This document shows positions 1 through 10,000 of a DNA stretch of 64,000 bases, one piece after another. Origin of the DNA: Curvibacter gracilis ATCC BAA-807 (GTDB lineage: Bacteria > Pseudomonadota > Gammaproteobacteria > Burkholderiales > Burkholderiaceae_C); assembly GCF_000518645.1 (NCBI RefSeq), contig NZ_JADZ01000013.1, positions 184,213-248,212 on the forward strand. The letters run 5' to 3'. Both the position numbers and the translations under genes were made by a program. Below the pieces are notes generated by a model. It saw only the letters and a list, made by a program, of their open reading frames with translations, made no database searches and was not told the origin of the DNA. Within the stretch, counting starts at the first letter, position 1, and each line of letters begins with the position of its first letter.

Positions 1-1529
1 CCGCGGGCATCGTTCACGTCCTTGAAGTGGTCCAGGTCGATGAACAGCAGGGCCCCCACCTGGAAGCCGCTCTGCGCCTGGCCCAGGGTCTGGCCCAGGC
101 GGTCCATGAACTGGCGCCGGTTGGGCAGGCCTGTCAAGGGGTCGAAGTAGGCCAGCACATGGATGGCCTGCTCGGCCGACTTGCGCTCCGAGATGTCGCG
201 CATGATGTTCGAGACCCCGGTGATGCGACCGGCCTCGTCGCTCAGCGGCGACAGCGTGAGTTCGACATCCAGGCGTGTGCCGTCGCGGTGCAGGCGTTGC
301 GTCTCGATGCGCTCGGCACGCTCGCCCTGGCGCACCCGCTCCAGGATCTGGCTTTCCTCGTGCTGGCGCTCCTGCGGCACGATGATCTGGCTCGACTGCC
401 CCAGCGCTTCGGCCTCGGTGTAGCCCAGCAGCCGGCTGGCGCCGGGGTTCCAGGACACGATGCGCTCTTCCAGGTCATGGCTGATGATGGCGTCGTCCGA
501 GCTTTCCACGATGGCGGCCAGCCGGGCCCTGGCCTGCTGCACCATCTCCTGCTGGCGCAGCAGCTCGTGCCGGCGGCGCTGCGCGCTGCGCTGCACCAGC
601 AGCAAGCCGGCCAGCAGCAGGCTGATCAGGAAGTAGGGCACCTGCATGTTGCTCCACCACATGGCCCGCATCTCCTGCATGGGCAGGGTCACGAACAGCG
701 TGGCCGGGTAGTGGCTCATGCGGCGGTAGACGTTGAGGTTCTCCTGCCCGCCGATTTCATTGCGGCCCTGCAGCGTGCCCTGGGCCGGGAAATGGCGCGC
801 CTGCAGTTCACGGATCAGGGCGCCTCGGCGCTGCTGGCCGTAGATCTGTTGCATGCTTGCGCTGGCCGGGTTGGGGTAGCGGCTGCGCAGGTAGCCGTCA
901 TCGCCCAGGATGCCGATGGAGGCCCGCTTCACGATGGGGGCGTTCTGCCAGAAGGTCTGCAGCAATTCGGCCGGCAGGTAGGCGCTCACCATGGCCTGCA
1001 GCCGGCCCTGCCGGTCACGCAGGGCAATGCGCAGCGGGATCATCCAGCGCTGTGTCAGCGTGCCCAGGGTGGGGCGACCGAACACGAAGTTCTGGCCCCG
1101 GATCATGGCCTCGCGTGCCTCCATGAAGGTGTCGCGCGCCGCCAGCGAAGGCATGACCGTGCCTGCATCGGCCTGGGTCGACAGCAGCATCTGCCCGTCC
1201 TGGCGGATCAGGGTCACGTCCAGCAATTCGGGGTGACGCCGGCTGTAACGGCGTACCCGTTCCAGATCGTATTGGCCATCGGCGTTGGGGGATTGCTGCA
1301 ATTCCTCAGCCAGCCCGCTCAGACTGACATGCAGCAGTTGAAAGTAGTGATCGGCGGATTTCTCACCCAGTTCGGTCACCGTGCTCAGTTCGGCCACCAG
1401 GTTCTTGCTGATCTGTTGCCAGGTGGCCCAGGTGTAGAGACCGGTGAAACCCAGCACCAGCAGAATCATCAGGGCCATGCTGCGCCAGGGCGCTGGACTG
1501 AAAGCAGGGCTGAAGATCCGTTCAAGCAT
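1..1529 (-). CDS. Membrane diguanylate cyclase (Cache-PAS-GGDEF), 3' end outside window
   Basis: Predicted to make c-di-GMP in response to a periplasmic and/or PAS-sensed cue. The protein starts MLERIFSP, has a first membrane segment near residues 18-35, a long periplasmic stretch fitting a Cache-type sensor, a second membrane segment near 294-310, a PAS domain (ISHDLEERIVSWNPGA) and the start of a GGDEF domain (YFDPLTGLPNRR, then FIDLDHFKDVND). The window edge cuts it before the GG[DE]EF signature, so catalytic competence and any following EAL domain cannot be judged. The start ATG shares one base with the stop of the Nudix gene (TGATG), so translation is probably coupled. It is the last visible gene of a three-gene minus-strand operon. 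Confidence 0.85.
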   Translation of the reverse strand, partial: MLERIFSPAFSPAPWRSMALMILLVLGFTGLYTWATWQQISKNLVAELSTVTELGEKSADHYFQLLHVSLSGLAEELQQSPNADGQYDLERVRRYSRRHPELLDVTLIRQDGQMLLSTQADAGTVMPSLAARDTFMEAREAMIRGQNFVFGRPTLGTLTQRWMIPLRIALRDRQGRLQAMVSAYLPAELLQTFWQNAPIVKRASIGILGDDGYLRSRYPNPASASMQQIYGQQRRGALIRELQARHFPAQGTLQGRNEIGGQENLNVYRRMSHYPATLFVTLPMQEMRAMWWSNMQVPYFLISLLLAGLLLVQRSAQRRRHELLRQQEMVQQARARLAAIVESSDDAIISHDLEERIVSWNPGASRLLGYTEAEALGQSSQIIVPQERQHEESQILERVRQGERAERIETQRLHRDGTRLDVELTLSPLSDEAGRITGVSNIMRDISERKSAEQAIHVLAYFDPLTGLPNRRQFMDRLGQTLGQAQSGFQVGALLFIDLDHFKDVNDAR

Positions 1530-2278
1530 CAGGCGCAAGACGATGGTGGGCAGGCAGGGTGGTCCGAGGGAACGCTCAAAGCGTCCGGTTGGTTGGAGAC
1601 GATACGTAAGTCACAGTTTTTAACAAGAGGTGAACCCAGGCTTTCCACATCGGTTCTGCGTTGGATCAGCCCTTCGAGGCCTCTCAAGGCCGCATGCAGC
1701 AGCAGCATGATGGTCTTGCCGTCCTGGATGCGACCGTCGTAGACCATGGCCAGGGCCTGCTGCAAAGGCATTTCCAGCACTTCGATGTCTTCGCCTTCCT
1801 CGGCCAGGCCGCCCTGGGCGGCGGCGCTGCCGGGGGTGTATTCGGCGCAGAACAGATGCAGTCGCTGGCTCACCGAGCCGGGGCTCATGTAGGCCTGGAA
1901 CACCGGTTGCAGGTGCGCCACCCGCAGCCCCATCTCTTCTTCGAGTTCGCGGCGTGCACACGACTCGGGGCTGTCCGCCGGGTCGATCAGGCCGGCGCAG
2001 GTTTCGATCAGCTGACCGTCGCCACCGTCCTTCAGCCAGACCGGCAGGCGGAACTGGCGCGTCAGCAGCACCGTGCCCTGGGCCCGGTTGTACAGCAGCA
2101 CCGCGGCCCCGTCGCCCAGGTGGTAGACCTCGCGGGCGGTGTGCAGGGTACGGCCATCGCGGGTCTGCAGCTCAAAGCGGGTCTTGCTCAGGCGCGTCCA
2201 GTCGTGCGCCAGCTCTTGCGTGTCGAGCAGGCGCACGCCGGGGGGCATGCCGTCGGGGCGGCTGTCGGGCGGACTCAT
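1529..2278 (-). CDS. NudK-like Nudix hydrolase with C-terminal extension
   Basis: Nudix pyrophosphatase, most like GDP-mannose/ADP-sugar pyrophosphatase NudK. The Nudix box is visible as GLIDPADSPESCARREL followed by EEEMGL. It fits G-x5-E-x7-REUxEExGU, except that the first Glu is Asp, a variant I recall from NudK-type enzymes. NudK-like context continues with QAYMSPGSVSQ and EDIEVLEMPL and ends with DGKTIMLLLHAAL. At 249 residues it is longer than E. coli NudK (about 190): roughly 40 residues follow the conserved core, with no recognised domain. The start overlaps the lipoprotein stop by 4 bp (ATGA) and the stop overlaps the cyclase start, so all three are likely co-translated. The substrate is inferred; a housecleaning ADP-ribose role is also possible. 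Confidence 0.85.
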   Translation of the reverse strand: MSPPDSRPDGMPPGVRLLDTQELAHDWTRLSKTRFELQTRDGRTLHTAREVYHLGDGAAVLLYNRAQGTVLLTRQFRLPVWLKDGGDGQLIETCAGLIDPADSPESCARRELEEEMGLRVAHLQPVFQAYMSPGSVSQRLHLFCAEYTPGSAAAQGGLAEEGEDIEVLEMPLQQALAMVYDGRIQDGKTIMLLLHAALRGLEGLIQRRTDVESLGSPLVKNCDLRIVSNQPDALSVPSDHPACPPSSCA

Positions 2279-4758
2279 TGGCAACTGAACTTGACCGCGC
2301 TGCCGTTGGTGGTCTGGCTGCCGTTGCCGCTGCCCGAGGGGCTGAGTGCGCAATTGCCCGTGGCCGGCTGGGCCGTGATGCCGTAGCTGTAGCGGGCCCC
2401 CACCGGCAGGTAGTAGGTGAGGGTGCCGTTCGTGGCCGTGAATGTCTGGGTCACGGTGTCGCTCTGGTCGGGCGAACTGCCTGTGGGGTAGCTGAAGGTC
2501 ATGCTCAGGCCCAACGAGGCGTCGTTGACCAGGCCACTGACGGTCAGCGTGTGGGCGTACTGGGTGAAGCAGCTCAGCACCAGCGACACGCCGCCCGGTG
2601 GCAGGGTGCCATCCGCTGCGTTGCAGGCATAGGCGCGCAGGGCCGGGAACTCCGAGTAGACCCGGTAGCGCGTGCCCACCGGGATCAGCGTGGCAAAGCT
2701 GAAGCCAGGCTTGGCCACGGTCAGGGCGGCGGTGTCTCCGGTGCTGCTGACCACCAGGGTCAGCGGGCCCAGCAGGCCGCTCGCCGTGCCGCTCAGGGCA
2801 AACGAGCCCGGGCCGCAATTGAGTTGCACATTGCTCACATTGAGCCCGGCCATGCTGCCCTTGCCATTGCCCACGCTGCAGTACTGGTCGGTGGGCTGGG
2901 TGGGCACGGTCACGTCGTAGGGGGTGCCGTAGGCCAGCGCTTGCGGGAAGACGAAGGTGGTGCTGGTGCCCGTGCTGGGCAGGGGGATGGCCAGGCTCTG
3001 GCCGTTGCTGGCCACCACCAGGCCCGTTCCCGTGAGGCCGGTGACGCTGCCGCCCAGGGTGGTGGCGCTGCTGCTGCAGCTGATCTGCACATTGCTCACG
3101 GCGCTGCCGGTGATGCTGCCGCTGCCGTTGCTCACGCTGCAGGTCTGGCCGGAGGGCTGGGTCTGCACCTGCACGTTGTAGGCGGTGCCTGCCGCCACCG
3201 GCGTGGCAAAGGTGAACTGGGTGGCGTTGGCCGCCACGGTGAGGCTCTGGCCCAGGGCACTCAAGACCAAGCCGCTGCCTGTGAGGCCGCTGATGCTGCC
3301 GCCCAGGCTGTAGCTGGCGGTGCTGCAGCTGACCGCCACCGAATTGATGGCGCTGGTCCCCATGGTGCCGCTGCCATTGCTCACCGAGCAGGTGGCGCCC
3401 ACGGGCTGGGCCCGCACCGCCACGTTGTAATTGACGCCCACGGCCACGCCGGCCGGAAAGCTCCAGCTGACCGCGTTGGCCGGCACGTTGACGCTTTGCG
3501 CCGTGATGCCCAGCACCAGTCCGTTGGTGCTCAGACCACTCACCGAGCCTCCCAGCGGGTAGGTGTTGAGCACGCACTGCACCTGCACCGAGGTGATGGG
3601 CGCGATGCTGGTGACGGTGCCGCCCCCGTTGTTGACGGCGCAGGTGGCGCCCGTGGGCTGGGTCTGCACGGTCACCCAGTAGCTGGCGCCCAGGGTCAGG
3701 TTGCTGGGGAAGGTGAAGCTGCTGGCATTGGCCGGCACGCTCACGGTCTGGCTGCCGTTGGCCAGCACCAGGCCGCTGGCGCTGCCCAGGCCGCTCACGC
3801 TGCCGCCCAGGCTGGCCACGCTGGTGCTGCACACCACGGCCACATTGGTCAGGGCGGCCGAGCCCATGGTGCCGCTGCCGTTGTTCACGCTGCAAGTCAG
3901 GCCGCTGGGTTGGCTGGCCACGCTCACGCTGTAGCTGGCCCCGGGGGCGATCAGGCGGCTGAAGGCAAAGCTGGTGGCGCCGGCGCTCACGAACAGGGTG
4001 TCGTTGCCATTCTTCAGGCTCAGCCCGGCGGCCGAGCCCAGACCGCTGATGCTGCCGCCCAGGCTGTAGCGTGTGCCGATCACCGTGGGGGTGGTGGCGG
4101 TGTTGCTGATGGCCAGGCCGTTGAGCAGCAGGTCGTAGCCGGTGTTGGTGTTGGTCAGCAAGGTGGTGACCGGGTCGAAGGTGCTGGTGCTCAGGCCGGC
4201 CGCCGTGATCTGGCTGCTGAGGTTGCTGTTCAGGTTGGCCTTGGCCTGGGCCAGGGCGGTGCTGTTGGCGCCCAGCAGGGCCGGGGTGAGGCGCGACGAG
4301 CCCGACTGGCCGGCAGCGCTCACCACGTCCGAGGCCAGCTTGTCGGTCAGACCGGTCAGGTTCAGCACGATGAAGCTGCGTGCCACCGGAGCCGCGGTGC
4401 CTGGGGCGTACCAGCGTGAACCGTCCGGCTTGGTCACCACCCCGACCATGGGGGGCACAAAGCCGTCGATGCGGGCATGGTAGATGCCGTTGCTGTTGGT
4501 GGTGGCGCTCACGCTGTGGCCGGCGCTGTCGGTGATGGTGACCGGCGCATTGGCCAGCACGGCACCATCGGCGGCCGCACCGTTGATGCCGGCGGCGCTG
4601 ACCACGCCGCCGTCAAAGCTGCTGGCTTGGGTGATGCCGTAGCTGTCCACCATGGGGGTGGTGCTGCTCCCCCCGCCGCCACCTCCCCCGCAAGCCACCA
4701 GGGCCAAGGAACTCCACAAGAGGCCCAGGAGGCTGATGGCGCGTGTTGTCTTGTTCAT
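2275..4758 (-). CDS. Secreted lipoprotein with seven Cys-pair Ig-like repeats
   Basis: An 827-residue lipoprotein. The signal peptide starts MNKTTRAISLLGLLW and the lipobox is LVAC with Cys23, followed by a glycine run. Residues 30-230 form a lead domain resembling a carboxypeptidase-regulatory/Ig-like fold (APVTITDSAG, SNGIYHARIDG). From about residue 231 to the end there are seven tandem units of 80-90 residues. A typical unit begins LGGSVSGL, carries GLVL, then QPxGxxCxVxNGxG, and closes with a second Cys after a V-x-V-x-C strand. Units six and seven are diverged. Each unit has two Cys, suggesting one disulphide each in the envelope. An in-frame ATG at 4839 lacks a signal peptide, so the start at 4758 was chosen. 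Function unknown; a surface or adhesive role is inferred. Confidence 0.85.
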   Translation of the reverse strand: MNKTTRAISLLGLLWSSLALVACGGGGGGGSSTTPMVDSYGITQASSFDGGVVSAAGINGAAADGAVLANAPVTITDSAGHSVSATTNSNGIYHARIDGFVPPMVGVVTKPDGSRWYAPGTAAPVARSFIVLNLTGLTDKLASDVVSAAGQSGSSRLTPALLGANSTALAQAKANLNSNLSSQITAAGLSTSTFDPVTTLLTNTNTGYDLLLNGLAISNTATTPTVIGTRYSLGGSISGLGSAAGLSLKNGNDTLFVSAGATSFAFSRLIAPGASYSVSVASQPSGLTCSVNNGSGTMGSAALTNVAVVCSTSVASLGGSVSGLGSASGLVLANGSQTVSVPANASSFTFPSNLTLGASYWVTVQTQPTGATCAVNNGGGTVTSIAPITSVQVQCVLNTYPLGGSVSGLSTNGLVLGITAQSVNVPANAVSWSFPAGVAVGVNYNVAVRAQPVGATCSVSNGSGTMGTSAINSVAVSCSTASYSLGGSISGLTGSGLVLSALGQSLTVAANATQFTFATPVAAGTAYNVQVQTQPSGQTCSVSNGSGSITGSAVSNVQISCSSSATTLGGSVTGLTGTGLVVASNGQSLAIPLPSTGTSTTFVFPQALAYGTPYDVTVPTQPTDQYCSVGNGKGSMAGLNVSNVQLNCGPGSFALSGTASGLLGPLTLVVSSTGDTAALTVAKPGFSFATLIPVGTRYRVYSEFPALRAYACNAADGTLPPGGVSLVLSCFTQYAHTLTVSGLVNDASLGLSMTFSYPTGSSPDQSDTVTQTFTATNGTLTYYLPVGARYSYGITAQPATGNCALSPSGSGNGSQTTNGSAVKFSCQ
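2278..4068 (-). repeat. Seven tandem ~85-codon protein repeats
   Basis: Coding repeats inside the lipoprotein gene, about 240-270 bp each. Each unit encodes a glycine-serine start (LGGS[VI]SGL), a central QP-[ST]-G-x-x-C motif and a terminal Cys. Units one to five are clearly alike; units six and seven keep the Cys pair but lose much of the rest. The DNA copies are diverged rather than identical, which fits old duplication plus drift. Confidence 0.8.
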
Positions 4759-4927
4759 GCTTCTGTCTTGATCGGTTGATGGGACGACGGTCTGGGCATG
4801 GGCCCCCACTGTTTGTAACACGTGGAAACGCCGCTGCAAGGCCTTCAGGTGTGGGTTGGGTCACGGTGTGTGGCGCGACCTGGGCCCAGAGACCCCTGGC
4901 CGGGCTGTGCTGTTGTCTTGTGGCGGC

Positions 4928-4956
4928 TTGAAATACTGTATAAATAAACAGTTAAA
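4928..4956 (+). promoter_or_regulatory. SOS promoter of imuA-imuB-dnaE2 with LexA box
   Basis: A perfect CTGT-N8-ACAG LexA operator lies at 4936-4951, with an AT-only spacer. It sits between a -35-like TTGAAA (4928-4933) and a -10-like GTTAAA or TTAAAA (4951-4957) with 17-18 bp spacing, so bound LexA would block RNA polymerase directly. The imuA start is 30 bp downstream. Operator match is seen; promoter hexamers and regulation are inferred from the SOS consensus. Confidence 0.85.
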
Positions 4957-4981
4957 ACCCTGTCCACTTTCCTGCTCCACC

Positions 4982-5776
4982 ATGTCTGCCCTTCTCCTGG
5001 ATGCCATTCCCAGCCTCTGGCGCGCCAGTGACCTGGGGCACAGCGCTGCACCGGTGTGCCCCAGCGGCTTTGCCGCGCTGGATGCCGAGCTCCCCGGCGG
5101 GGGCTGGCCGTGTGGCCAGCTCACCGAGGTGTTGCAGCCCGAGGCGGGCTGGCGCGAGTGGCGCTTGCTGGCGCCCAGTCTGGCGCGGCTGTCGCAGCAA
5201 GGGGCGGTGGTGCTGGTGGGGCCGCCGCTGGTACCGCACCTGCCGGCGCTGGCCTGGCAGGGGCTGGCGCTGGGCTCGCTGATCTGGGTGCAGGCGAGCA
5301 GCCCGGCCGAGCGCCTGTGGGCCGCCGAGCAGGCCTTGCGCTGCCAGGCGCTGGCGGCCTTGCTGGTCTGGCTACCGCCTGGCAAGTCGCCGAGCCTGTC
5401 GCAGGGCTTGTCGCAAGGCCTGCGGCGCCTGCAGTTGGCGGCCCAGGCCGGGCGGCAGGCCAGCCCGCCCTGCCTGTGGGCGCTGCGCCCCTGGGCGGCG
5501 CAGCAGCAGGCCTCGCCCGCGCCGCTGCGCCTGGGCTTGCGTGCCGGGGCGGCAGATGCCCTGGAGGTGCAGCTGCTCAAACGCCGTGGGCGGCAACTGG
5601 AGCGGGCCTTGCTGTTGGCTGCGGCCCGGCCTTCGCCCTTGCGTGCCGGGCCGGCGGTGGCGCCACCACATACACCGCCACCCACACCGTCACAGACCGT
5701 GGTGGCCCCGTCTCCCAACCCTTTCAAGCCGGATCGCCATGTGGTGGATCGCGCTCTTGCCCGACCCCTCGGCTGA
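4982..5776 (+). CDS. imuA: ImuA, translesion synthesis accessory protein
   Basis: 264-residue ImuA (SulA/RecA-like accessory family), first gene of the SOS mutagenesis cassette. In the family it works with ImuB and DnaE2 in error-prone repair. The N-terminal half keeps the family pattern (SGFAALDAELPGGGWPCGQ, then TEVL), and the body reads LAPSLARLSQQGAVVLVGPP. The C-terminus is rich in Pro and Thr. An upstream in-frame ATG at 4856 would place coding sequence across the LexA box, so the start at 4982, just after the promoter, was preferred; no strong ribosome binding site is visible. The 3' end overlaps imuB by 38 bp. Confidence 0.88.
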   Translation: MSALLLDAIPSLWRASDLGHSAAPVCPSGFAALDAELPGGGWPCGQLTEVLQPEAGWREWRLLAPSLARLSQQGAVVLVGPPLVPHLPALAWQGLALGSLIWVQASSPAERLWAAEQALRCQALAALLVWLPPGKSPSLSQGLSQGLRRLQLAAQAGRQASPPCLWALRPWAAQQQASPAPLRLGLRAGAADALEVQLLKRRGRQLERALLLAAARPSPLRAGPAVAPPHTPPPTPSQTVVAPSPNPFKPDRHVVDRALARPLG

Positions 5777-7055
5777 GCCTGGGCCGGCACTGGCGTGGTG
5801 GGCCCTGGGCTACACGCCACGCGTGGCCAGGCTGCAGGACGCCGTGGTGCTGGAGGTGCAGGCCAGCCTGCGCCTGTTCGGGGGGGCGCCAGCCTTGCTG
5901 CGCCGCCTCATGGGCGAGGCGGGGGCCCTGGGCGTGCAGCGCATCGGCGTGGCCCCCACGGCCTTGGCGGCCCTGGCCTTGGCGCGTTCCTTGCCCTCTG
6001 GCGAGCGGCGACTGCGCCGCTGCCATGCAGCCCGGCTGTCGGCCACGCTGGATGCCTTGCCGCTGCAGGCGCTGCCCGAGGTGGCCCGGCATGCCGAGTT
6101 GCTGCAGCGCCTGGGCTGCCAGACCCTGGGCCAGGTGCGGGCCTTGCCCCGGGGCGGGCTGGCGCGCCGCTTTGGTGCTGAACTGTCGAACGCCCTGGAC
6201 CGTGCCCATGGCCAGCGTCCTGAGGTGTTTGACTGGCAGCTGTTGCCCGAGCAGTTCGAACAGCACCTGGCCTGCCCCAGCCTGGTGGAGCACGCGGCCG
6301 GCCTGATGTGGGGGGCGCACCGCCTGCTGCAGGCCCTGGCCGTGTGGCTGGCGGCGCGCCACAGCGGCGTGACCGGGGTGCGCCTGGCCTGGCAGCATGA
6401 CCCGCGCCGGGGTTGCGAGCCCGGGGCCGAACTGGTGGTGCACACTGCCCAGCCCACGCGCGAGGTGGCCCACCTGGAGCGTCTGCTGGCCGAGCACCTG
6501 GCCCGGGTCACGCTGGCGGCGCCGGTGCAGTCCCTGAGCCTGCAGGCGCTGGGCGTGCAGCGCTGGGGCCCCGGCAGTGCCAGCCTGTTGCCGCAGGATC
6601 TGGCCGGGGGCGAGCCCCTGCCGATCTGCCTGGAGCGCCTGAGCGCCCGCCTGGGCCCGGGGCGGGTGCTGGCCGGCCGCCTGCAGGCTGACCACCGGCC
6701 TCAGCACATGCAGCATTGGCAGCCCGCCATCGAGGTGCCGCCCACCCCGGCCTCGGTGCGCCCGGCCACGGCCACCGCCTGGCAACCCCCCTGGCTGCTG
6801 CCCGAGCCCGAGCCGTTGCGCCTGGTGGGCGAGCGCCCGCAGTACCGCGGCCCGCTGACCCTGCTGGCCGGTCCCGAGCGCCTGGAGGCGGGCTGGTGGG
6901 ACGGCCCCGGCGCAGCCGACCCTGACCTGACCCTGCGCGACTACTTCATTGCCCGCAGCGCCCAGGCCGGTTTGCTGTGGGTGTTCCGGGTGCGGCCCTT
7001 GAGTGGCCAGCTTGACAGCCCGACACGCTGGTTTCTGCACGGGGTGTTCGGATGA
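5739..7055 (+). CDS. imuB: ImuB, Y-family-like translesion polymerase subunit
   Basis: 438-residue ImuB, a Y-family polymerase homologue that in studied systems is catalytically inactive and bridges the beta clamp to ImuA and DnaE2. It starts MWWIALLPDPS, continues VVLEVQASLRLFGG and LGVQRIGVAPTALAALAL (the region corresponding to Y-family palm and fingers), and has the little-finger region from about residue 200. The ends RPLSGQLDSPTRWFLHGVFG are typical of the family. The start at 5739 lies inside imuA; the stop overlaps the dnaE2 start in ATGA, so expression of all three genes is probably coupled. Confidence 0.88.
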   Translation: MWWIALLPDPSAEPGPALAWWALGYTPRVARLQDAVVLEVQASLRLFGGAPALLRRLMGEAGALGVQRIGVAPTALAALALARSLPSGERRLRRCHAARLSATLDALPLQALPEVARHAELLQRLGCQTLGQVRALPRGGLARRFGAELSNALDRAHGQRPEVFDWQLLPEQFEQHLACPSLVEHAAGLMWGAHRLLQALAVWLAARHSGVTGVRLAWQHDPRRGCEPGAELVVHTAQPTREVAHLERLLAEHLARVTLAAPVQSLSLQALGVQRWGPGSASLLPQDLAGGEPLPICLERLSARLGPGRVLAGRLQADHRPQHMQHWQPAIEVPPTPASVRPATATAWQPPWLLPEPEPLRLVGERPQYRGPLTLLAGPERLEAGWWDGPGAADPDLTLRDYFIARSAQAGLLWVFRVRPLSGQLDSPTRWFLHGVFG

Positions 7056-10000
7056 GCCTGAGCACACCCAGGCCAGTCCTGCCGGCCTATGCCGAGCTGC
7101 AATGCCTGTCGAACTTCAGTTTTCTGCGTGGTGCCGCCTGGCCGCAAGACCTGGTGGCCCGCGCCCAGGCCCTGGGCTACGAGGCGCTGGCCCTGACCGA
7201 CGAGTGCTCGGTGGCCGGTGCCGTGCGCGCCCATGGCGAAGCCAAGCGCCTGGGCTTCAAGCTGATCATCGGTGCGCAGTTTCGATTGCCGCCCGAGCCT
7301 GATCTGGGCGACCCGGGCGGGCAGCTGGTGCTGCTGGCCACCAACCGGCGGGGTTATGGCCAGCTGTGCCAGCTGATCACCCAGGCGCGGGCCGGCCAGC
7401 CCAAGGGCGAGTACCAGCTGGGCTGGGCCGATCTGCAGGCCCGCCCGGCCCGGCTGGCCGATTGCCTGGCCTTGTGGAGCCCCGAGCGAGACCAGCCCCC
7501 CGAGGCCGCGGCCCTGGCCCGGGTGGCCCAGGGGTTGGCCGCCAGCTTTCCCGGTCGGGCCTGGCTGGCCGTGCGCCGCTGGCTGCGCATGGACGATGCC
7601 CGCTGGCTGGAGGCCTTGCAGGCCGCCGGCCAGGCCTGCGGCCTGCCCCTGGTGGCGGTGGGCGATGTGCACCTGCACCGGCGATCGGACAAGCGGCTGC
7701 ACGACGTGCTCAGCGCGATCCGCCTGCGCCGCCCGGTGGCCGAGTGCGGCCTGAGCCTGCAGGCCAATGCCGAGGCACACCTGCGCTCGCGCCTGCGCCT
7801 GGCCACGCTGTTCCCGCCCGAGCTGCTGGCCGAGAGCGTGCGCGTGGCCGAGCGCTGCCGCTTCAGCCTTGATGAGTTGCGCTACGAATACCCGCCGGCC
7901 CTGGTGCCGCCCGGCCTGAGCCCGGCTCAGCACCTGCGCCACGAGGTCGAGGCCGGGGTGCGGCGCCGCTACCCTGAGGGCGCGCCCGCGGCGGTGCGGG
8001 CCCAACTGGAGCACGAGCTGGCCTTGATCAGCGAGCTGGGCTACGAAAAGTACTTTCTCACCGTGCACGATGTGGTGTGTTTTGCCCGCCAACGCCACAT
8101 CCTGTGCCAGGGCCGGGGCTCGGCGGCCAATTCGGCGGTGTGCTTCTGCCTGGGCATCACCGAGATCGACCCGGGCCGCCACAGCCTGCTGTTCGAGCGT
8201 TTCATCAGCCGCGCCCGCAAGGAGCCGCCCGACATCGATGTCGACTTCGAGCACCAGCGCCGCGAGGAGGTGATCCAGTACCTGTACGGCAAATACGGCC
8301 GGGGCCATGCCGCGCTGGTGGCGGTGGTGATCTGCTACCGCCCGCGCAGCGCCATCCGCGATGTGGGCTTTGCGCTCGGGGTGCCGGCCCCGGTGGTCGA
8401 TGCGCTGGCGCGCCATCAGCAGTGGTGGGATGCGCCGGCCGACCTGGGGCTGCGCCTGCAGAGCCTGGGTCTGGCCCTGGACGCCGCTTTGCTGCAGCGC
8501 TGGCTGGCCTTGACGCAGCAGGTGCTGGGTTTTCCGCGCCACCTGTCGCAGCACCCGGGCGGCTTTGTGCTGAGCGGCGAGCGCCTGGATGCCACCGTGC
8601 CCGTGGTGCATGCCCGCATGGCCGGGCGCACCTGCATCGAGTGGGACAAGGACGACATCGACGACGTGGGCCTGCTCAAGGTCGATGTGCTGGCCCTGGG
8701 CATGCTCAGCGCGCTGCAGCGCAGCTTCCAGTTCATGGGGCAGTGGCATGGCCGGCCCTTCGGCCTGGCCGATGTGCCGAGCGAAGACGGGCCCACCTAC
8801 GACATGCTGTGCCGGGCCGACACGGTGGGCGTGTTCCAGGTCGAGTCGCGGGCCCAGCAGAGCATGCTGCCCCGGCTGAGGCCGCGTGAGTTCTATGACC
8901 TGGTGGTGCAGGTGGCCATCGTGCGGCCCGGGCCCATCCAGGGCGGCATGGTGCACCCCTACCTGCGGCGGCGCCAGGGCCTGGAGGCCAATGACTGCCC
9001 GGCCGGGCTGGAGGTGGCCCTGGAGCGCACCCTGGGCGTGCCCATCTTCCAGGAGCAGGTGATGCAGATCGCCATGATCGCGGCCGGCTTCAGTGCCGAG
9101 GAGGCCGACCAGCTGCGCCGCAGCATGGCGGCCTGGAAACGCAAGGGCGGCATCGGCCACCTGCGCGAGCGCCTGTTCGAGGGCATGGCCGCGCACGGCT
9201 ACACGCTGGAATTTGCCGAGTCGATCTTCAAGCAGATGGAGGGCTTTGGCGAGTACGGCTTTCCGGAAAGCCATGCCGCCAGCTTTGCCTTGCTGGCCTA
9301 TGCCAGCGCCTGGCTCAAATGCCACGAGCCGGCCTGTTTTCTGGCCGCCTTGCTGAACTCGCAGCCGATGGGCTTTTATGGCCCCTCGCAACTGGTGCAG
9401 GACGCGCGCCGCCATGGGGTGGAGGTGCGCCCGGTGGATGTGCTGCACAGCGACTGGCTCAGCACCCTGGAGCCGCCGGGCTGGGCCGGGGCGCGCCAGC
9501 CCGCGGTGCGCCTGGGCCTGCAGCAGGTCAAGGGCCTGGGCGAGGCCCAGGCCCGGCGGGTGGTTCAGTTGCGCCGCAGCGGCCAGCCCCTGAGTGTGGA
9601 GCGCCTGGCCCGCGAGGCCGCTCTGGATGCCGGTGACCTGGCCGCGCTGGCGGCGGCCAATGCCCTGGAGGGCCTGGCCGGGCACCGCCGCCAGCAGGTG
9701 TGGCAAAGCGCTGCGCTGCACCGAGCACCCCGCCTGCTGCAGCACGCGCCGGTGCATGAGGCCCCGCTGGCCTTGCCCACCGCCAGCGAGGCCGAGGCCC
9801 TGAGCTGGGATTACCAGGCGACCGGCCTGAGCCTGGGGCGGCACCCGCTGGCCTTGTTGCGCGCCGAGCTGGCGCGGCGCCACATCTTCAGTGCCGAGCA
9901 ATTGCAGGCGGTGCCGGGGCGCCGCCGGGTGCAGGCCTGCGGCCTGGTCACGGTGCGCCAGCGCCCGGGCACGGCCAAGGGCACGGTGTTCGTCACGCTA

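Noticed and set aside
2278..4068. Possible CRISPR or minisatellite from the regular spacing of repeats
   Set aside because: Units are 240-270 bp, diverged and in frame in a signal-peptide-bearing protein; they are coding repeats.
1954..4419. 821-codon plus-strand frame opposite the repeat lipoprotein
   Set aside because: The apparent repeats (Gly/Ala/His) mirror the real protein repeats on the minus strand.
6941..9901. 986-codon minus-strand frame opposite dnaE2
   Set aside because: Antisense to DnaE2, which has all catalytic Asp residues; His/Gln/Ala-rich shadow.
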